Shown here: piece after piece, positions 40,162 through 48,509 of the stretch
Numbering within the stretch: position 1 is the first letter of the stretch
Layout of the letters: each line of letters opens with the position of its first letter
Assembly (NCBI GenBank): GCA_003221035.1
Contig: QHUB01000037.1
Coordinates: forward strand, 1-48,509
From: Gemmatimonadota bacterium
GTDB taxonomy: Bacteria; Gemmatimonadota; Gemmatimonadetes; Gemmatimonadales; GWC2-71-9
Direction of reading: 5' to 3'
Length of the DNA stretch: 48,509 nt
Notes under the pieces: model-generated
The model's input: only the letters and a program-made list of their open reading frames with translations
What the model was told of the DNA's origin: nothing
The model's database searches: none
Translations under genes and position numbers: made by a program

Positions 40162-41669
40162 CGGATGCGCGCAAGCAATGAGTCCGCGACGGCAGCGTCG
40201 CCGCGCGTGCGAGCGGCGAGCGCTTGCGTGCGCAGATACCCCGGGCACTCATGGCACATCTGCTCGGCTTGCATCAAGAGGGTATCGGCGAGTCGCGGAC
40301 GTCCGAGCGTGATCGCGGCGTCCGCAGCGGCGACGAAGAGCGTGGGGTCCCGATCGTAGATCTTCGACGCTTCCTGCAGCGCGCGCAGCGCCTGGGCGGG
40401 CTGCCGGTGGCTCTGATAGATCGCCGCCATGCGCGCGGGTCCCCGGTAGGAATCGGGGGAGTCGGTCAGAATACTCTGCGTGACGGCGTAATCGTCGTGC
40501 CAGACCGGCGTGCGGAGCGCGGTCCGGATGGCCCCCGCCACGAGAATCAACGCGAGAACAATACGGTGGCGAGCGCCGGGCAGACGCGCGAGCGCTGCCC
40601 CGGCCGCGAGGGCGAAGCCCACCGACGGCAGATACAGTGTGCGCTCGGCAATCAGCACCCCGGTGGAAAACAGCAGATTCGACACCGGCAGGAAGGCGAT
40701 GGCGATCCATCCAAGCCCAAAGAGCTCGATTGGTCGTTTGCGACGCCACGCGAGGACGAGCAGGCCGCCCCAAACCGCCAGACACAGGAATCCGACCGCG
40801 AATCGCGCATCGAGCAGGGAGTGGACGATCGTGCGCTCGCCGGGCGAATAGTCGACGCGCAGGGTCAGCGGGAAGACGAGCAGGCGGAAGACGTCGCGCA
40901 GCGCCGCGAGTGCGGTAAAGCGGGCGGCCAGCGCGTTCTCACCAAGGAAGATCGGCGCCGTCGCATTCAGGCGCTCGTACGGGTGCAGCACGATCCCGCG
41001 CACGACGAGAAAGGCGCCCGCCACCAACACCCAGCTCGCGGCGAACGCGGCGATGCGCCGCCGGTCCGGCCGTGGAACGAGTGGCGGGCCGACGATCCAG
41101 GCCCAGATGATGAGCGCCGGCGCGACAATCGCGTTCTCCTTGCTGAGCAATCCCAGCAGCAGTGCCACCCCGGACCAGAGTACGTTCTGGCGAATCACGG
41201 CGGCGTAAACGGCCAGGCAGACGGCCGCCGCGGCCATCAGCTCGCCAAGTCCGATGACATTGGCGACGGCTTCGACATGGAGGGGGTGGACTGCGAAGAT
41301 GAGACCGGCAACGAGTGCAGTCCTCACCCCCTGATCCCCCCTCCCGTCGGGAGAGGAGAAACTCAATGCGAGCTTCGCGACAGTGAGAGAGACACCGGCA
41401 TGCCAGATGAGATTGATCGCGTGGAACAGCATCGGATGACCGCTCGCGAGCGTCCAGTCGAGTGCGAACGAGGCGAGTGGAAGCGGGCGATACATCTGCC
41501 CGCCGAGATCAGGCGGCCAGTACGGTCCGCCGAACGCGCTCCAGACACCGTGCAGCGAATGCACGAGCGGATTCCAGACGATGATGTAGAGGTCGTCCAT
41601 CGCGAACCCGTTCCAGAGCGCCGGGATGTAGGGGAGCAGCGCCGCGAGTGCGACGACGATGTACAGCAT
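40158..41669 (-). CDS. TMTC-like membrane glycosyltransferase with TPR tail, copy 1
   Basis: This 503-aa paralogue of the next gene has the same layout: LWNGFAMDDLYIIVWN with the DD motif, MYRPLPLASFALDWTL, FAVHPLHVEAVANVIGLGELM, about ten helices, and a TPR-like end (AIYQSHRQPAQALRALQEASKI). The two proteins likely transfer sugar from a polyprenyl carrier at the periplasmic side. The start is ATG 41669 (MLYIVVALAALL); an upstream in-frame ATG (41720) would add only repeat-coded residues ([14 protein letters not shown]). The repeat (41669-41711) supplies GGAGAGGGGG as ribosome binding site. A second copy of the repeat (41319-41360) is inserted in frame. Confidence 0.82.
   Translation of the reverse strand: MLYIVVALAALLPYIPALWNGFAMDDLYIIVWNPLVHSLHGVWSAFGGPYWPPDLGGQMYRPLPLASFALDWTLASGHPMLFHAINLIWHAGVSLTVAKLALSFSSPDGRGDQGVRTALVAGLIFAVHPLHVEAVANVIGLGELMAAAAVCLAVYAAVIRQNVLWSGVALLLGLLSKENAIVAPALIIWAWIVGPPLVPRPDRRRIAAFAASWVLVAGAFLVVRGIVLHPYERLNATAPIFLGENALAARFTALAALRDVFRLLVFPLTLRVDYSPGERTIVHSLLDARFAVGFLCLAVWGGLLVLAWRRKRPIELFGLGWIAIAFLPVSNLLFSTGVLIAERTLYLPSVGFALAAGAALARLPGARHRIVLALILVAGAIRTALRTPVWHDDYAVTQSILTDSPDSYRGPARMAAIYQSHRQPAQALRALQEASKIYDRDPTLFVAAADAAITLGRPRLADTLLMQAEQMCHECPGYLRTQALAARTRGDAAVADSLLARIR
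41319..41360. repeat. 44-bp palindromic dispersed repeat, copy 3 (inside a gene)
   Basis: AGTCCTCACCCCCTGATCCC, CCCTCCC, spacer GTC and GGGAGAGGAGAA show the family with a few changes. It is coded in frame in the first TMTC-like gene as SFSSPDGRGDQGVRTA. Confidence 0.85.
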
Positions 41670-41711
41670 TCCCCCTCTCCGAAGCGGAGAGGGGGTCAGG
41701 GGGTGAGGACT
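41669..41711. repeat. 44-bp palindromic dispersed repeat, copy 4 (inverted)
   Basis: The unit is inverted here and fills the whole gap between the GT39-like stop (41710) and the TMTC-like start (41669). Its GGAGAGGGGG arm lies directly before the ATG and would act as Shine-Dalgarno. Confidence 0.88.
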
Positions 41712-43178
41712 ACCGGCCACGGTTCACGGCGAACAGCCAGCGGCCGTCGGGCCAGCGGTAGACCGCGGTGAGCCAGGGCGGATAGGCGCCGAGCAGGGCG
41801 CGCAGCTGGATGGCCGACGGGGACGTCGAGCTGGCGAGCAGCACATGCGTGATCCCCATGCGTTCGAGATACGCGCGTTGCTCGGCCGGCGTCGGGGTGA
41901 TCAAGTCGCGATCGCGATATCGCTCGAGATAAAACGGAACCGAGCGCCGGCGGCTATAGAGCCATACGAGCGCTTCGTCATCGGTCGCGACGACGGCGGA
42001 ATCGGGGAGGCTCTGGATGACCGGCAGCAGCTCCGCGAAATTCGCGGAGATCGCCCGGGCCTGAAGCTCCCACCAGTGGCCGCGGAAGCCACGGTATTCG
42101 TAATAGCCGTAGCCTCCCAGTGCGATGACCGCGAGCAATGCGACGGGAATCCGGGCCACGCGCCAGCGTCGCGCGATCTCGATCGCGCCCAGTGCCCACA
42201 CCAGGACGAGCCACGGCAGGACAGCCCAGAGAAAGCGGTCGGGTGGGTGCGGCCAGATTACGAGGATGATGACATAGAAAACGAGGAACAGTCCGATCGC
42301 CGATCGACGCAATACGAACCAGAGGCCGTAGAAACCAATGCCGAGGGAGATGGCCGCAAGAACGTTGTAGACCCAGCGAAAGGGGATCCAACCGAAGGCG
42401 AGTGCGTCGAGGGGGCGCGGCATGTCGCGGAGGTTCACCTTGATCGCCGACAGACCGGCCTGGCTGACGTGGGCGAAATACGTCCCGTAGCCGAGTGCGA
42501 GCTCCGGATCGATCTGGCGGGCGTGCGTAGCGACCCAGAGACCCCAAAGCACCGCGGCGACCGCGCCAGGAATCACCACTCTGGCAATGGCAGGGCGCGG
42601 TGCGCGGCGCAGCAGCAGAAACAGCGCGATCCCGGCGACGAGCGCGATGGCGATGGAGCGCGTGAGGAGCGCTAACGCGGCGGCGGCGCCGGCGATCCAG
42701 GGACGATCACCGCGATCGGCTTCTATCACCGCTAGCGCCAGCAGTACGCTGAACAGCGGCTCTGCGAACAAGACGCCCTGCGTCGCCAGCACCGGTATGG
42801 CGATCGCGGCCGCGAAGACGAGCGCATGCGGAGTCCAGCGCGGAATACCCTGACCCAAGAGCTCCGTCTTTGTCACATGCCACGAGATCAAGCCTGCCGC
42901 GGCGGCATTCAGCATCGCGTTCAGAATCTTCCCGGCCATGGCAGCCGCGTGCACCGACAGCAGGCCGAACAGAGGCGTCAGCAGCGCCGGATAGAGCGGC
43001 GGATAGTGCACAGCGCCGGGCAGGCCGGGCAGGTTCGGGTGTACGTAGCCGTGACCCGTCGCAAGCGCGGTCGCGAGTCCGGCATAGAGCCCGTCGTCAT
43101 AGAACACACCGACGAGCGCGTGATTGAGCGTGAGAAGTCCCACGGCCAGTGCGGCGGCCGCGGTCGCGAGACCAGCCT

Positions 43179-43200
<22 letters not shown>
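41710..43200 (-). CDS. GT39/ArnT-like membrane glycosyltransferase
   Basis: This 496-aa GT-C glycosyltransferase has about eleven membrane helices. The first periplasmic loop contains the catalytic-type acidic pair [12 protein letters not shown] and the motif [15 protein letters not shown], as in the PMT/GT39 family; [20 protein letters not shown] is a second family block. A soluble C-terminal domain follows (about 375-496: [27 protein letters not shown]). It uses polyprenyl-phosphate sugar donors, which fits the adjacent GT2 gene. The start at TTG 43200 overlaps that gene by 22 bases and has no strong ribosome binding site, so the N-terminus is uncertain. The acceptor is unknown; nearby pilins are candidates. 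Confidence 0.85.
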
Positions 43201-43924
<724 letters not shown>

Positions 43925-43928
<4 letters not shown>

Positions 43929-44557
43929 GCCGCCGCCTCACCGATCGCAATGAGCGACTGACCGACGCGCCAGGGGAGCAGCCTCTCGAGTCTGAAAAGC
44001 GGCACGAGCACGTCGTACAGCTTGAGTGAGCCCGCCGGAATCATCGGCCGGCGGAGCACGCGTCCCGCGAGCCACCAGCCCGGTACGCCGGCCAGGTTGA
44101 AGTACTCGGTGTGCGCGACGTTGAACCCTGTCGCCCGCAGCAAGTCGGCCAGCACGCCACGCTTGTACCGGCGGTGATGGCCGAGCTCGCGATCCATCGA
44201 GCCGTAGAGCGCCGGCAGCGCGGGCACCAGCAGCACGAGCCGTCCACCCGGCGCGAGCATGGCGCGGATTTGGGCGAGTGAGCCGCGGTCGTCCGCAACG
44301 TGCTCGAGGACATTGAGGCAGATGATGGTGTCGAAGCGCTGTCCGGCGAGCGCGCCGTGGTCGTCCGGCAAATTGAGTCGCGCAACCGAAACGTTGCGCC
44401 GGCCCGCGAAGCGCGCGCGCAGGCGGGCCAGGTACTCCTCCCGGGTGTCGGTGAGCACGAGGCGCTCGCGATCGACCAGAAATGCCGACAGATTGCCGAT
44501 GCCCGATCCGATCTCGAGCACGCGCCGTCCGATCCAGCGGCGGAGGCGATCGAACAT
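43925..44557 (-). CDS. Class I SAM-dependent methyltransferase
   Basis: This methyltransferase of at least 210 aa has motif [16 protein letters not shown], the acidic [11 protein letters not shown], motif [18 protein letters not shown] and [20 protein letters not shown], as in enzymes of cell-surface polysaccharide clusters. ATG 44557 is the first canonical start, but the codons before it (AARYNRW, back to ETLEQLAG) also look like conserved family sequence in the same frame. The true start may be CTG near 44597 or another non-standard codon, or the start was lost. It may methylate the carrier sugar or a lipid. It lies between pilR and the GT2 gene. Confidence 0.8.
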
Positions 44558-44615
44558 CCAGCGGTTGTAACGCGCAGCGCCGGCGAGCTGCTCCAGCGTC
44601 TCCGCGCCAACCGGA

Positions 44616-46025
44616 TCACTCGGTTCTGGGTGGCTGGACGGTTTCGGAATCGGTCTTTTTCTCGCTGCCGTCGTAGCGGCTCAACTTCCGGTAGAGCGTC
44701 GAAGGGTCGATGCCGAGCACTTCGGCGGCGCGCGTCTTGTTGCCCCCTTCGCTCTGCAGCACCCAGGTGATGTAGGCCTGCTCGATCACGTCGAGCGAAG
44801 GATTGGCGTGCTGTCGCTCGGCAACCAGCGGCTCGGCCTTGTGCTCGCTGATCTTGTCGGGAATCGCCGAGCGCGGAATGGAGTCGCCTTTGGTGAGCGT
44901 CACGGCACGCTCGAGCGCGTTTTCCAGCTCGCGGACGTTGCCCGGCCAGTCGTACGCCATGATCACCGCTTCCGCCTCGGGCGACAGGGACTTTGACGCC
45001 TCGCCCCGCTCGGCGGCGATGTGCACGAGAAACTCTTTCACAAAGATGGGGATGTCTTCGCGCCGGTCACGCAGGGGCGGGAGATGGATATTGATCACGT
45101 TCAGCCGGTAGTAGAGATCGGTGCGGAACCGGCCGCGCTTGATCTCGTCTTCCAGGTCGCGATTCGTGGCGGCGACCACGCGCACATCCACGGGGATCGC
45201 TTCGGTGCCGCCGACGGGGATCGCCTCACGCTCCTGCAGGACGCGGAGCAGTTTGACTTGCGTGGCCGGCGACATCTCGCCGATTTCGTCGAGAAAGAAC
45301 GTCCCGCCGCGCGCCGCCGCGAACAGTCCCTGTTTGTCGCGGACCGCGCCCGTGAACGACCCCTTCACGTGACCGAACAATTCCGACTCGAGCAGGCTCT
45401 CGGGCAGCGCGCCGCAGTTGAGCGACAGGAACAGACCTTCGGCTCGCGTCGACAGCTCGTGCAGATAGCGCGCGATGACCTCTTTTCCCGTTCCCGACTC
45501 GCCCTGAATGAGGACGGTGCTTTCGGTGGGCGCGACCTGTTCGGCCAGGCGCAGGACATCGGAGAAGAGGCGTGACTTGCCCAGCGGCTTGATCTTGCCG
45601 GACCCTTCGCGCCTGCGGATCTCCTGCTTGAGCTGCTTGTTCTCCGCGCGCAGGCGGCGATGCTCGGCGGCGCGGCGGCAGATCGCCACCATGTCGTCGT
45701 TCGAAAACGGCTTCTGTATATAGTAGAAGGCGCCTTCGTTCACGGCCTGAATCGCGGTCTGGAGCGACGCCTGCGCCGTCATCAGGATCACGGGCGTTTC
45801 AGGATCTTGTCCGCGGACCGCGGACAAGATCTCGATGCCGGTCACGCCCGGCATCTTGAGGTCGGTCAGCACGATGTCGGGCGCGGAGCTTTTCAACTGC
45901 TCGAGGCCCGCCTTCCCTCCCTGGGCCGTCGTGATATCGAAACCCTCGTTCTTGAGCAGGATACGGAGCGTCTCGAGGATTCCCTGCTCATCGTCGATGA
46001 CGAGGATAGATGGTGCGTTCGCCAT
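44616..46025 (-). CDS. pilR: PilR-like sigma-54 response regulator
   Basis: This 469-aa regulator has a complete receiver (D11-D12, phospho-acceptor D55 in LTDLKMPG, K in YIQKPF), an AAA+ domain with [26 protein letters not shown] and [12 protein letters not shown], and a Fis-type HTH (GNKTRAAEVLGIDPSTLYRKL). The sigma-54 contact loop reads GSFTGA, not the common GAFTGA; Ser is seen in some active members. The ATG overlaps the kinase stop by 1 base (TAATG). In Pseudomonas and Myxococcus PilR activates pilA, so the pilins at 36999-38395 are the obvious targets. Confidence 0.93.
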   Translation of the reverse strand: MANAPSILVIDDEQGILETLRILLKNEGFDITTAQGGKAGLEQLKSSAPDIVLTDLKMPGVTGIEILSAVRGQDPETPVILMTAQASLQTAIQAVNEGAFYYIQKPFSNDDMVAICRRAAEHRRLRAENKQLKQEIRRREGSGKIKPLGKSRLFSDVLRLAEQVAPTESTVLIQGESGTGKEVIARYLHELSTRAEGLFLSLNCGALPESLLESELFGHVKGSFTGAVRDKQGLFAAARGGTFFLDEIGEMSPATQVKLLRVLQEREAIPVGGTEAIPVDVRVVAATNRDLEDEIKRGRFRTDLYYRLNVINIHLPPLRDRREDIPIFVKEFLVHIAAERGEASKSLSPEAEAVIMAYDWPGNVRELENALERAVTLTKGDSIPRSAIPDKISEHKAEPLVAERQHANPSLDVIEQAYITWVLQSEGGNKTRAAEVLGIDPSTLYRKLSRYDGSEKKTDSETVQPPRTE

Positions 46026-47680
46026 TACGCAGCTTCCTCCTTCCGACGCGCCGCCGGGAAGTAGATGGTGAAGGTCGTTCCCCCCGGCTGCGTATCCACA
46101 AACACGAGCCCGCGATGCGCTTCGACGGCGCGTTGCACGATCGCGAGCCCGAGGCCCGTGCCACCCACGCGTGCCGTGGCAAACGGCTCGAACAGCCGCT
46201 GCTGCAATTCGGCCGGGATGCCGGGGCCGTTGTCGCTCACGCGCAGGGCGACCGGATTGTCGATACCCGCGGCACCGGGCAGCTCGTTTGCGGCCGCGAG
46301 TCCGGTGCGCACGTTCACCGACGCCTTCGCGCCCGCGGCCTGCACCGCGTTGAGCACAAGGTTGGACACCACACGGTGCAGCAGATCTTCGTCGCCTTCC
46401 ATGGGCGTGGGGCCGCCTTCGAGCGTGATCGTTGCGCCGGCCGCGCAGTCGGGATGCTGCCGCACCAGCCGAATCGCGGCGGCGGCCACGGCGTGCAGAT
46501 CCACCGGACGGCATGCGGTGACGCGCACGCGCGAGAAGTCCAGGAACTCCGAGAGCAGGCGCGACAGCCGGTCGCTTTCGCGTACGATGAGGCCGGCGAG
46601 AAACTTCTCGTCGGGATTCGCGCGCGTGGATCGACCGAGCTGCTCGACGGAGCTGCGAATCGAGGCAAGCGGATTCTTGATCTCATGCGCCAGGCTCGAC
46701 GAAAGCTCTGCGACCGCCTCGAGACGCTCGGCGCGCAAATGCAGCTCCTCGAGCCGTTTGGAATCGGAGATGTCGGTGAAGATCGCGGACACGCGAGGCC
46801 GTGTGCCGGAAGGCCCGTCGAGCGTCGTCGTCGTCACGCCGATTGGAAAGCTGTGATCGGCGCGGTGCACCGTTGCTTCGACGCGCATCAGCCGGACTCC
46901 GCGGCGCGCCGTAGAGGTGACGGCGGCCCAGAACTCCGGCGCGAGTCGCGCGAACTCGGGCATTACAGTCCGGCCAAGCCATTCGCGCGCCTTGAAGCCG
47001 AGGATTTCTTCAGAGGCCGGGTTGGCGTACAGGAGCCGCCCGTCGGCGTCCACGGTGATCACGCCGGTGCGGATGTTGCGCAGCACGTCGTCCGCCTCGA
47101 GCTGGACCTGGCGCACTTCGGCCGCCAGCGCCTCGCGTGCGGCGCCCAGGATGTTCACCCGGCTGGCGACATAGGCGATCACCAGCGCTACGAGCACGAA
47201 CACGGCGAGCTGAATCCAGACGCCGGCACTGACGGTGCCGGGATGGCCCCAGAAGACGTCGGCGAAATAGACGAGCCCAGCGAACAGCGTCACCAGGCCG
47301 GCGTTGGCCGGCGGCATGAGCAGCGCGGTAACCGCGACGAGAATGACGTAGAGGCTGGCGAGGTCGGAGTCGGCGCCGCCGGTCATGTGGACGACGGCGG
47401 TGATCAGCAGGACGTCGAACAGGGCCTGGAGATAGAGGAACGTCGGACCCGGCATGCGGCGCCGGACATGCGTGTGCCAGTACGACGCGAGCGTGACGGC
47501 GGCGGCCGCGACCAGCATGAACGACGTGACGAGGATGTCGAGCGGGGCGGCGACCTGGACCTTGAGGGCGGCGGTGACGTAGATGGCGACGCCCAAGCAC
47601 ATCCGGCCCAGGTACTGCAGGCGGAGGAGGTCGAACGCGGTCGGGACCGACCCCTGAGATTTGACGCCGAGCCAGCGCAT
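46025..47680 (-). CDS. pilS: PilS-like sensor histidine kinase
   Basis: This 551-aa kinase has about six N-terminal membrane helices (residues 20-190), as in PilS, then a PAS domain (about 195-310, VLRNIRTGVITVDADGRLLYANPA). HisKA has the phosphorylated His in SSSLAHEIKNPLASIRS, and HATPase_c shows LVLNAVQAAGAKASV, DNGPGIPAELQQRLFEP and GGTGLGLAIVQRAVEAH. In known systems PilS senses free pilin in the inner membrane. It is encoded directly upstream of the PilR-like gene. A large inverted repeat lies between it and pilC. Confidence 0.92.
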   Translation of the reverse strand: MRWLGVKSQGSVPTAFDLLRLQYLGRMCLGVAIYVTAALKVQVAAPLDILVTSFMLVAAAAVTLASYWHTHVRRRMPGPTFLYLQALFDVLLITAVVHMTGGADSDLASLYVILVAVTALLMPPANAGLVTLFAGLVYFADVFWGHPGTVSAGVWIQLAVFVLVALVIAYVASRVNILGAAREALAAEVRQVQLEADDVLRNIRTGVITVDADGRLLYANPASEEILGFKAREWLGRTVMPEFARLAPEFWAAVTSTARRGVRLMRVEATVHRADHSFPIGVTTTTLDGPSGTRPRVSAIFTDISDSKRLEELHLRAERLEAVAELSSSLAHEIKNPLASIRSSVEQLGRSTRANPDEKFLAGLIVRESDRLSRLLSEFLDFSRVRVTACRPVDLHAVAAAAIRLVRQHPDCAAGATITLEGGPTPMEGDEDLLHRVVSNLVLNAVQAAGAKASVNVRTGLAAANELPGAAGIDNPVALRVSDNGPGIPAELQQRLFEPFATARVGGTGLGLAIVQRAVEAHRGLVFVDTQPGGTTFTIYFPAARRKEEAA

Positions 47681-47739
47681 GGGGGGGCATTATTGGGGGT
47701 GGTCTGGCAAAATGCAAGATTCGAGCTTACAGGGAGGCT

Positions 47740-47837
47740 GCAGAGAGGCCGAGAGGCTGAAGGGCTATGAGGAGCGAGCGTGCAGGGTTTTCCCCGCCAG
47801 CTCAGTCCTCATAGCCCCTCGGCCTCCCGGCCTCTGC
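47740..47837. repeat. Large imperfect inverted repeat between pilC and pilS
   Basis: The left arm 47740-47773 (GCAGAGAGGCCGAGAGGCTG then AAGGGCTATGAGGA) and the right arm 47806-47837 pair over about 30 bases with a few mismatches, leaving a 32-base loop. No T-run follows on the minus strand. It could be a non-autonomous palindromic element, an mRNA-stabilising structure for pilC, or a weak terminator. Confidence 0.7.
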
Positions 47838-47847
47838 GGCGTCTTTC

Positions 47848-48509
47848 TTACTGTACTGCGTTGACCATATCAAAGATGGGCAGGTACATCGCGACGACCA
47901 TGCCGCCGACGATCACGCCGAGCACGACGATCATGATGGGCTCGAGCAGCGAGAGCAGCGCGCTGACGGCGGCGTCGACTTCGTCGTCGTAGAAGTCCGC
48001 GATCTTGGTGAGCATCTCGTCCAAACCGCCGGTCTGCTCGCCGACCGCGATCATCGAGATCACCATCGGTGGAAACACTTTCGATTTTTGCAGCGGTGCG
48101 GCGATCGTTTCACCGCCGGCGATCGAGGCGCGCGACTCCATGACGGCGTTGTGGATGACCATGTTGCCCGCGGTGCGAGCCGTGATCTCGAGGCCGTCGA
48201 GGATCGAGACGCCCGAGGAGATCAGCGTGCCCAGGGTCCGCGTGAAGCGTGAGACCGCAGATTTGCGCAGCAGGTCGCCGAGCACCGGCATGCTCAGCAG
48301 CAGTTTGTCGATCTGCAGCCTGCCCGCCGTCGTTTTGTTGTACCGGTTGACGGCGAAGACGAGAAAAACGGCGACGGCGATGATTGCCCACCAGAAATTC
48401 TTGAGGAGGTTGCTCGCGCCGATGACGATGCGCGTCGGGAGGGGCAACGCCAGGTTGACGGATGCGAACATGTTCTGGAACGTCGGGATGACGAAGATCA
48501 GCAGCACGG
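47848..48509 (-). CDS. pilC: PilC/GspF inner-membrane platform protein, partial
   Basis: This is the C-terminal 220 residues of the type IV pilus platform protein; the N-terminus lies beyond the right edge of the window. Visible are a hydrophobic segment (FWWAIIAVAVFLVFAVN), LPVLGDLLRKSAVSRFTRTLGTLISSGV-type helices (shown as GDLLRKSAVSRFTRTLGTL), FPPMVISMIAVGEQTGGLDEML, and the final ALLSLLEPIMIVVLGVIVGG-VAMYLPIFDM with the typical T2SF ending. It interacts with PilM and the motor ATPases PilB/PilT, which may lie further right. Confidence 0.95.
   Translation of the reverse strand, partial: VLLIFVIPTFQNMFASVNLALPLPTRIVIGASNLLKNFWWAIIAVAVFLVFAVNRYNKTTAGRLQIDKLLLSMPVLGDLLRKSAVSRFTRTLGTLISSGVSILDGLEITARTAGNMVIHNAVMESRASIAGGETIAAPLQKSKVFPPMVISMIAVGEQTGGLDEMLTKIADFYDDEVDAAVSALLSLLEPIMIVVLGVIVGGMVVAMYLPIFDMVNAVQ

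Noticed and set aside
46010-47770. Plus-strand frame of 586 codons opposite pilS
   Set aside because: PilS has TM, PAS, HisKA and HATPase motifs; the opposite frame is a shadow.

Overview
The window is about 48.5 kb of high-GC bacterial chromosome. Almost everything from position 2648 to the right edge is coded on the minus strand. Dense high-GC coding, a stand-alone SusC-type TonB plug lipoprotein, and the run pilMNOPQ - lipoprotein - aroC - aroK - topA - trmFO - xerC - hslV - hslU - argF - gcvT suggest an environmental Gram-negative, most likely Gemmatimonadota. This assignment is an inference: no rRNA or other phylogenetic marker was identified.

Layout, left to right. Positions 1-4.4 kb have a visibly lower GC. 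They hold the 3' part of an AAA ATPase/TPR regulator on the plus strand, probably split by a frameshift, then a membrane HD-GYP protein on the minus strand, then an intergenic tract with a 46-bp tandem repeat. Positions 4.4-7.7 kb hold an HTH-receiver protein and a two-gene unit: an iron-sulfur, hydrogenase-like diguanylate cyclase and an unrecognised 246-aa partner. Positions 7.7-10.1 kb are a scrambled patch with small membrane proteins, an orphan Fis-type helix fragment, an unrecognised ORF, a VapBC-like toxin-antitoxin pair and duplicated sequence blocks. Positions 10.2-23.8 kb are mostly housekeeping genes in overlapping runs: a sigma-54 activator with a degenerate receiver, mogA/moaB, gcvT, argF, two small lipoproteins, hslUV, xerC, trmFO, topA, aroK and aroC.

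Positions 23.9-48.5 kb are one large type IV pilus locus. In the direction of transcription (right to left) it contains pilC (cut by the window edge), pilS, pilR, a SAM methyltransferase, a polyprenyl-phosphate sugar transferase (GT2), a GT39-like membrane glycosyltransferase, two TMTC-like membrane/TPR proteins, three nearly identical tandem pilins each followed by its own terminator, a second histidine kinase/NtrC-type pair, four minor pilin genes (fimT-, pilV-, pilW- and pilX-like), a promoter, pilMNOPQ and a large lipoprotein.

Working together, these genes suggest a pilus machine with two sigma-54-type control systems. The glycosylation cassette sits between pilR and the three Thr-rich pilins, so a dedicated pilin O-glycosylation system is the most attractive hypothesis. 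The c-di-GMP enzymes at the left (one GGDEF with a redox-type sensor, one HD-GYP) could feed into the same surface behaviour, but that link is inference only. Two families of short repeats decorate the region: a 44-bp palindromic element that also sits inside genes, and heptamer tandem arrays at gene junctions.
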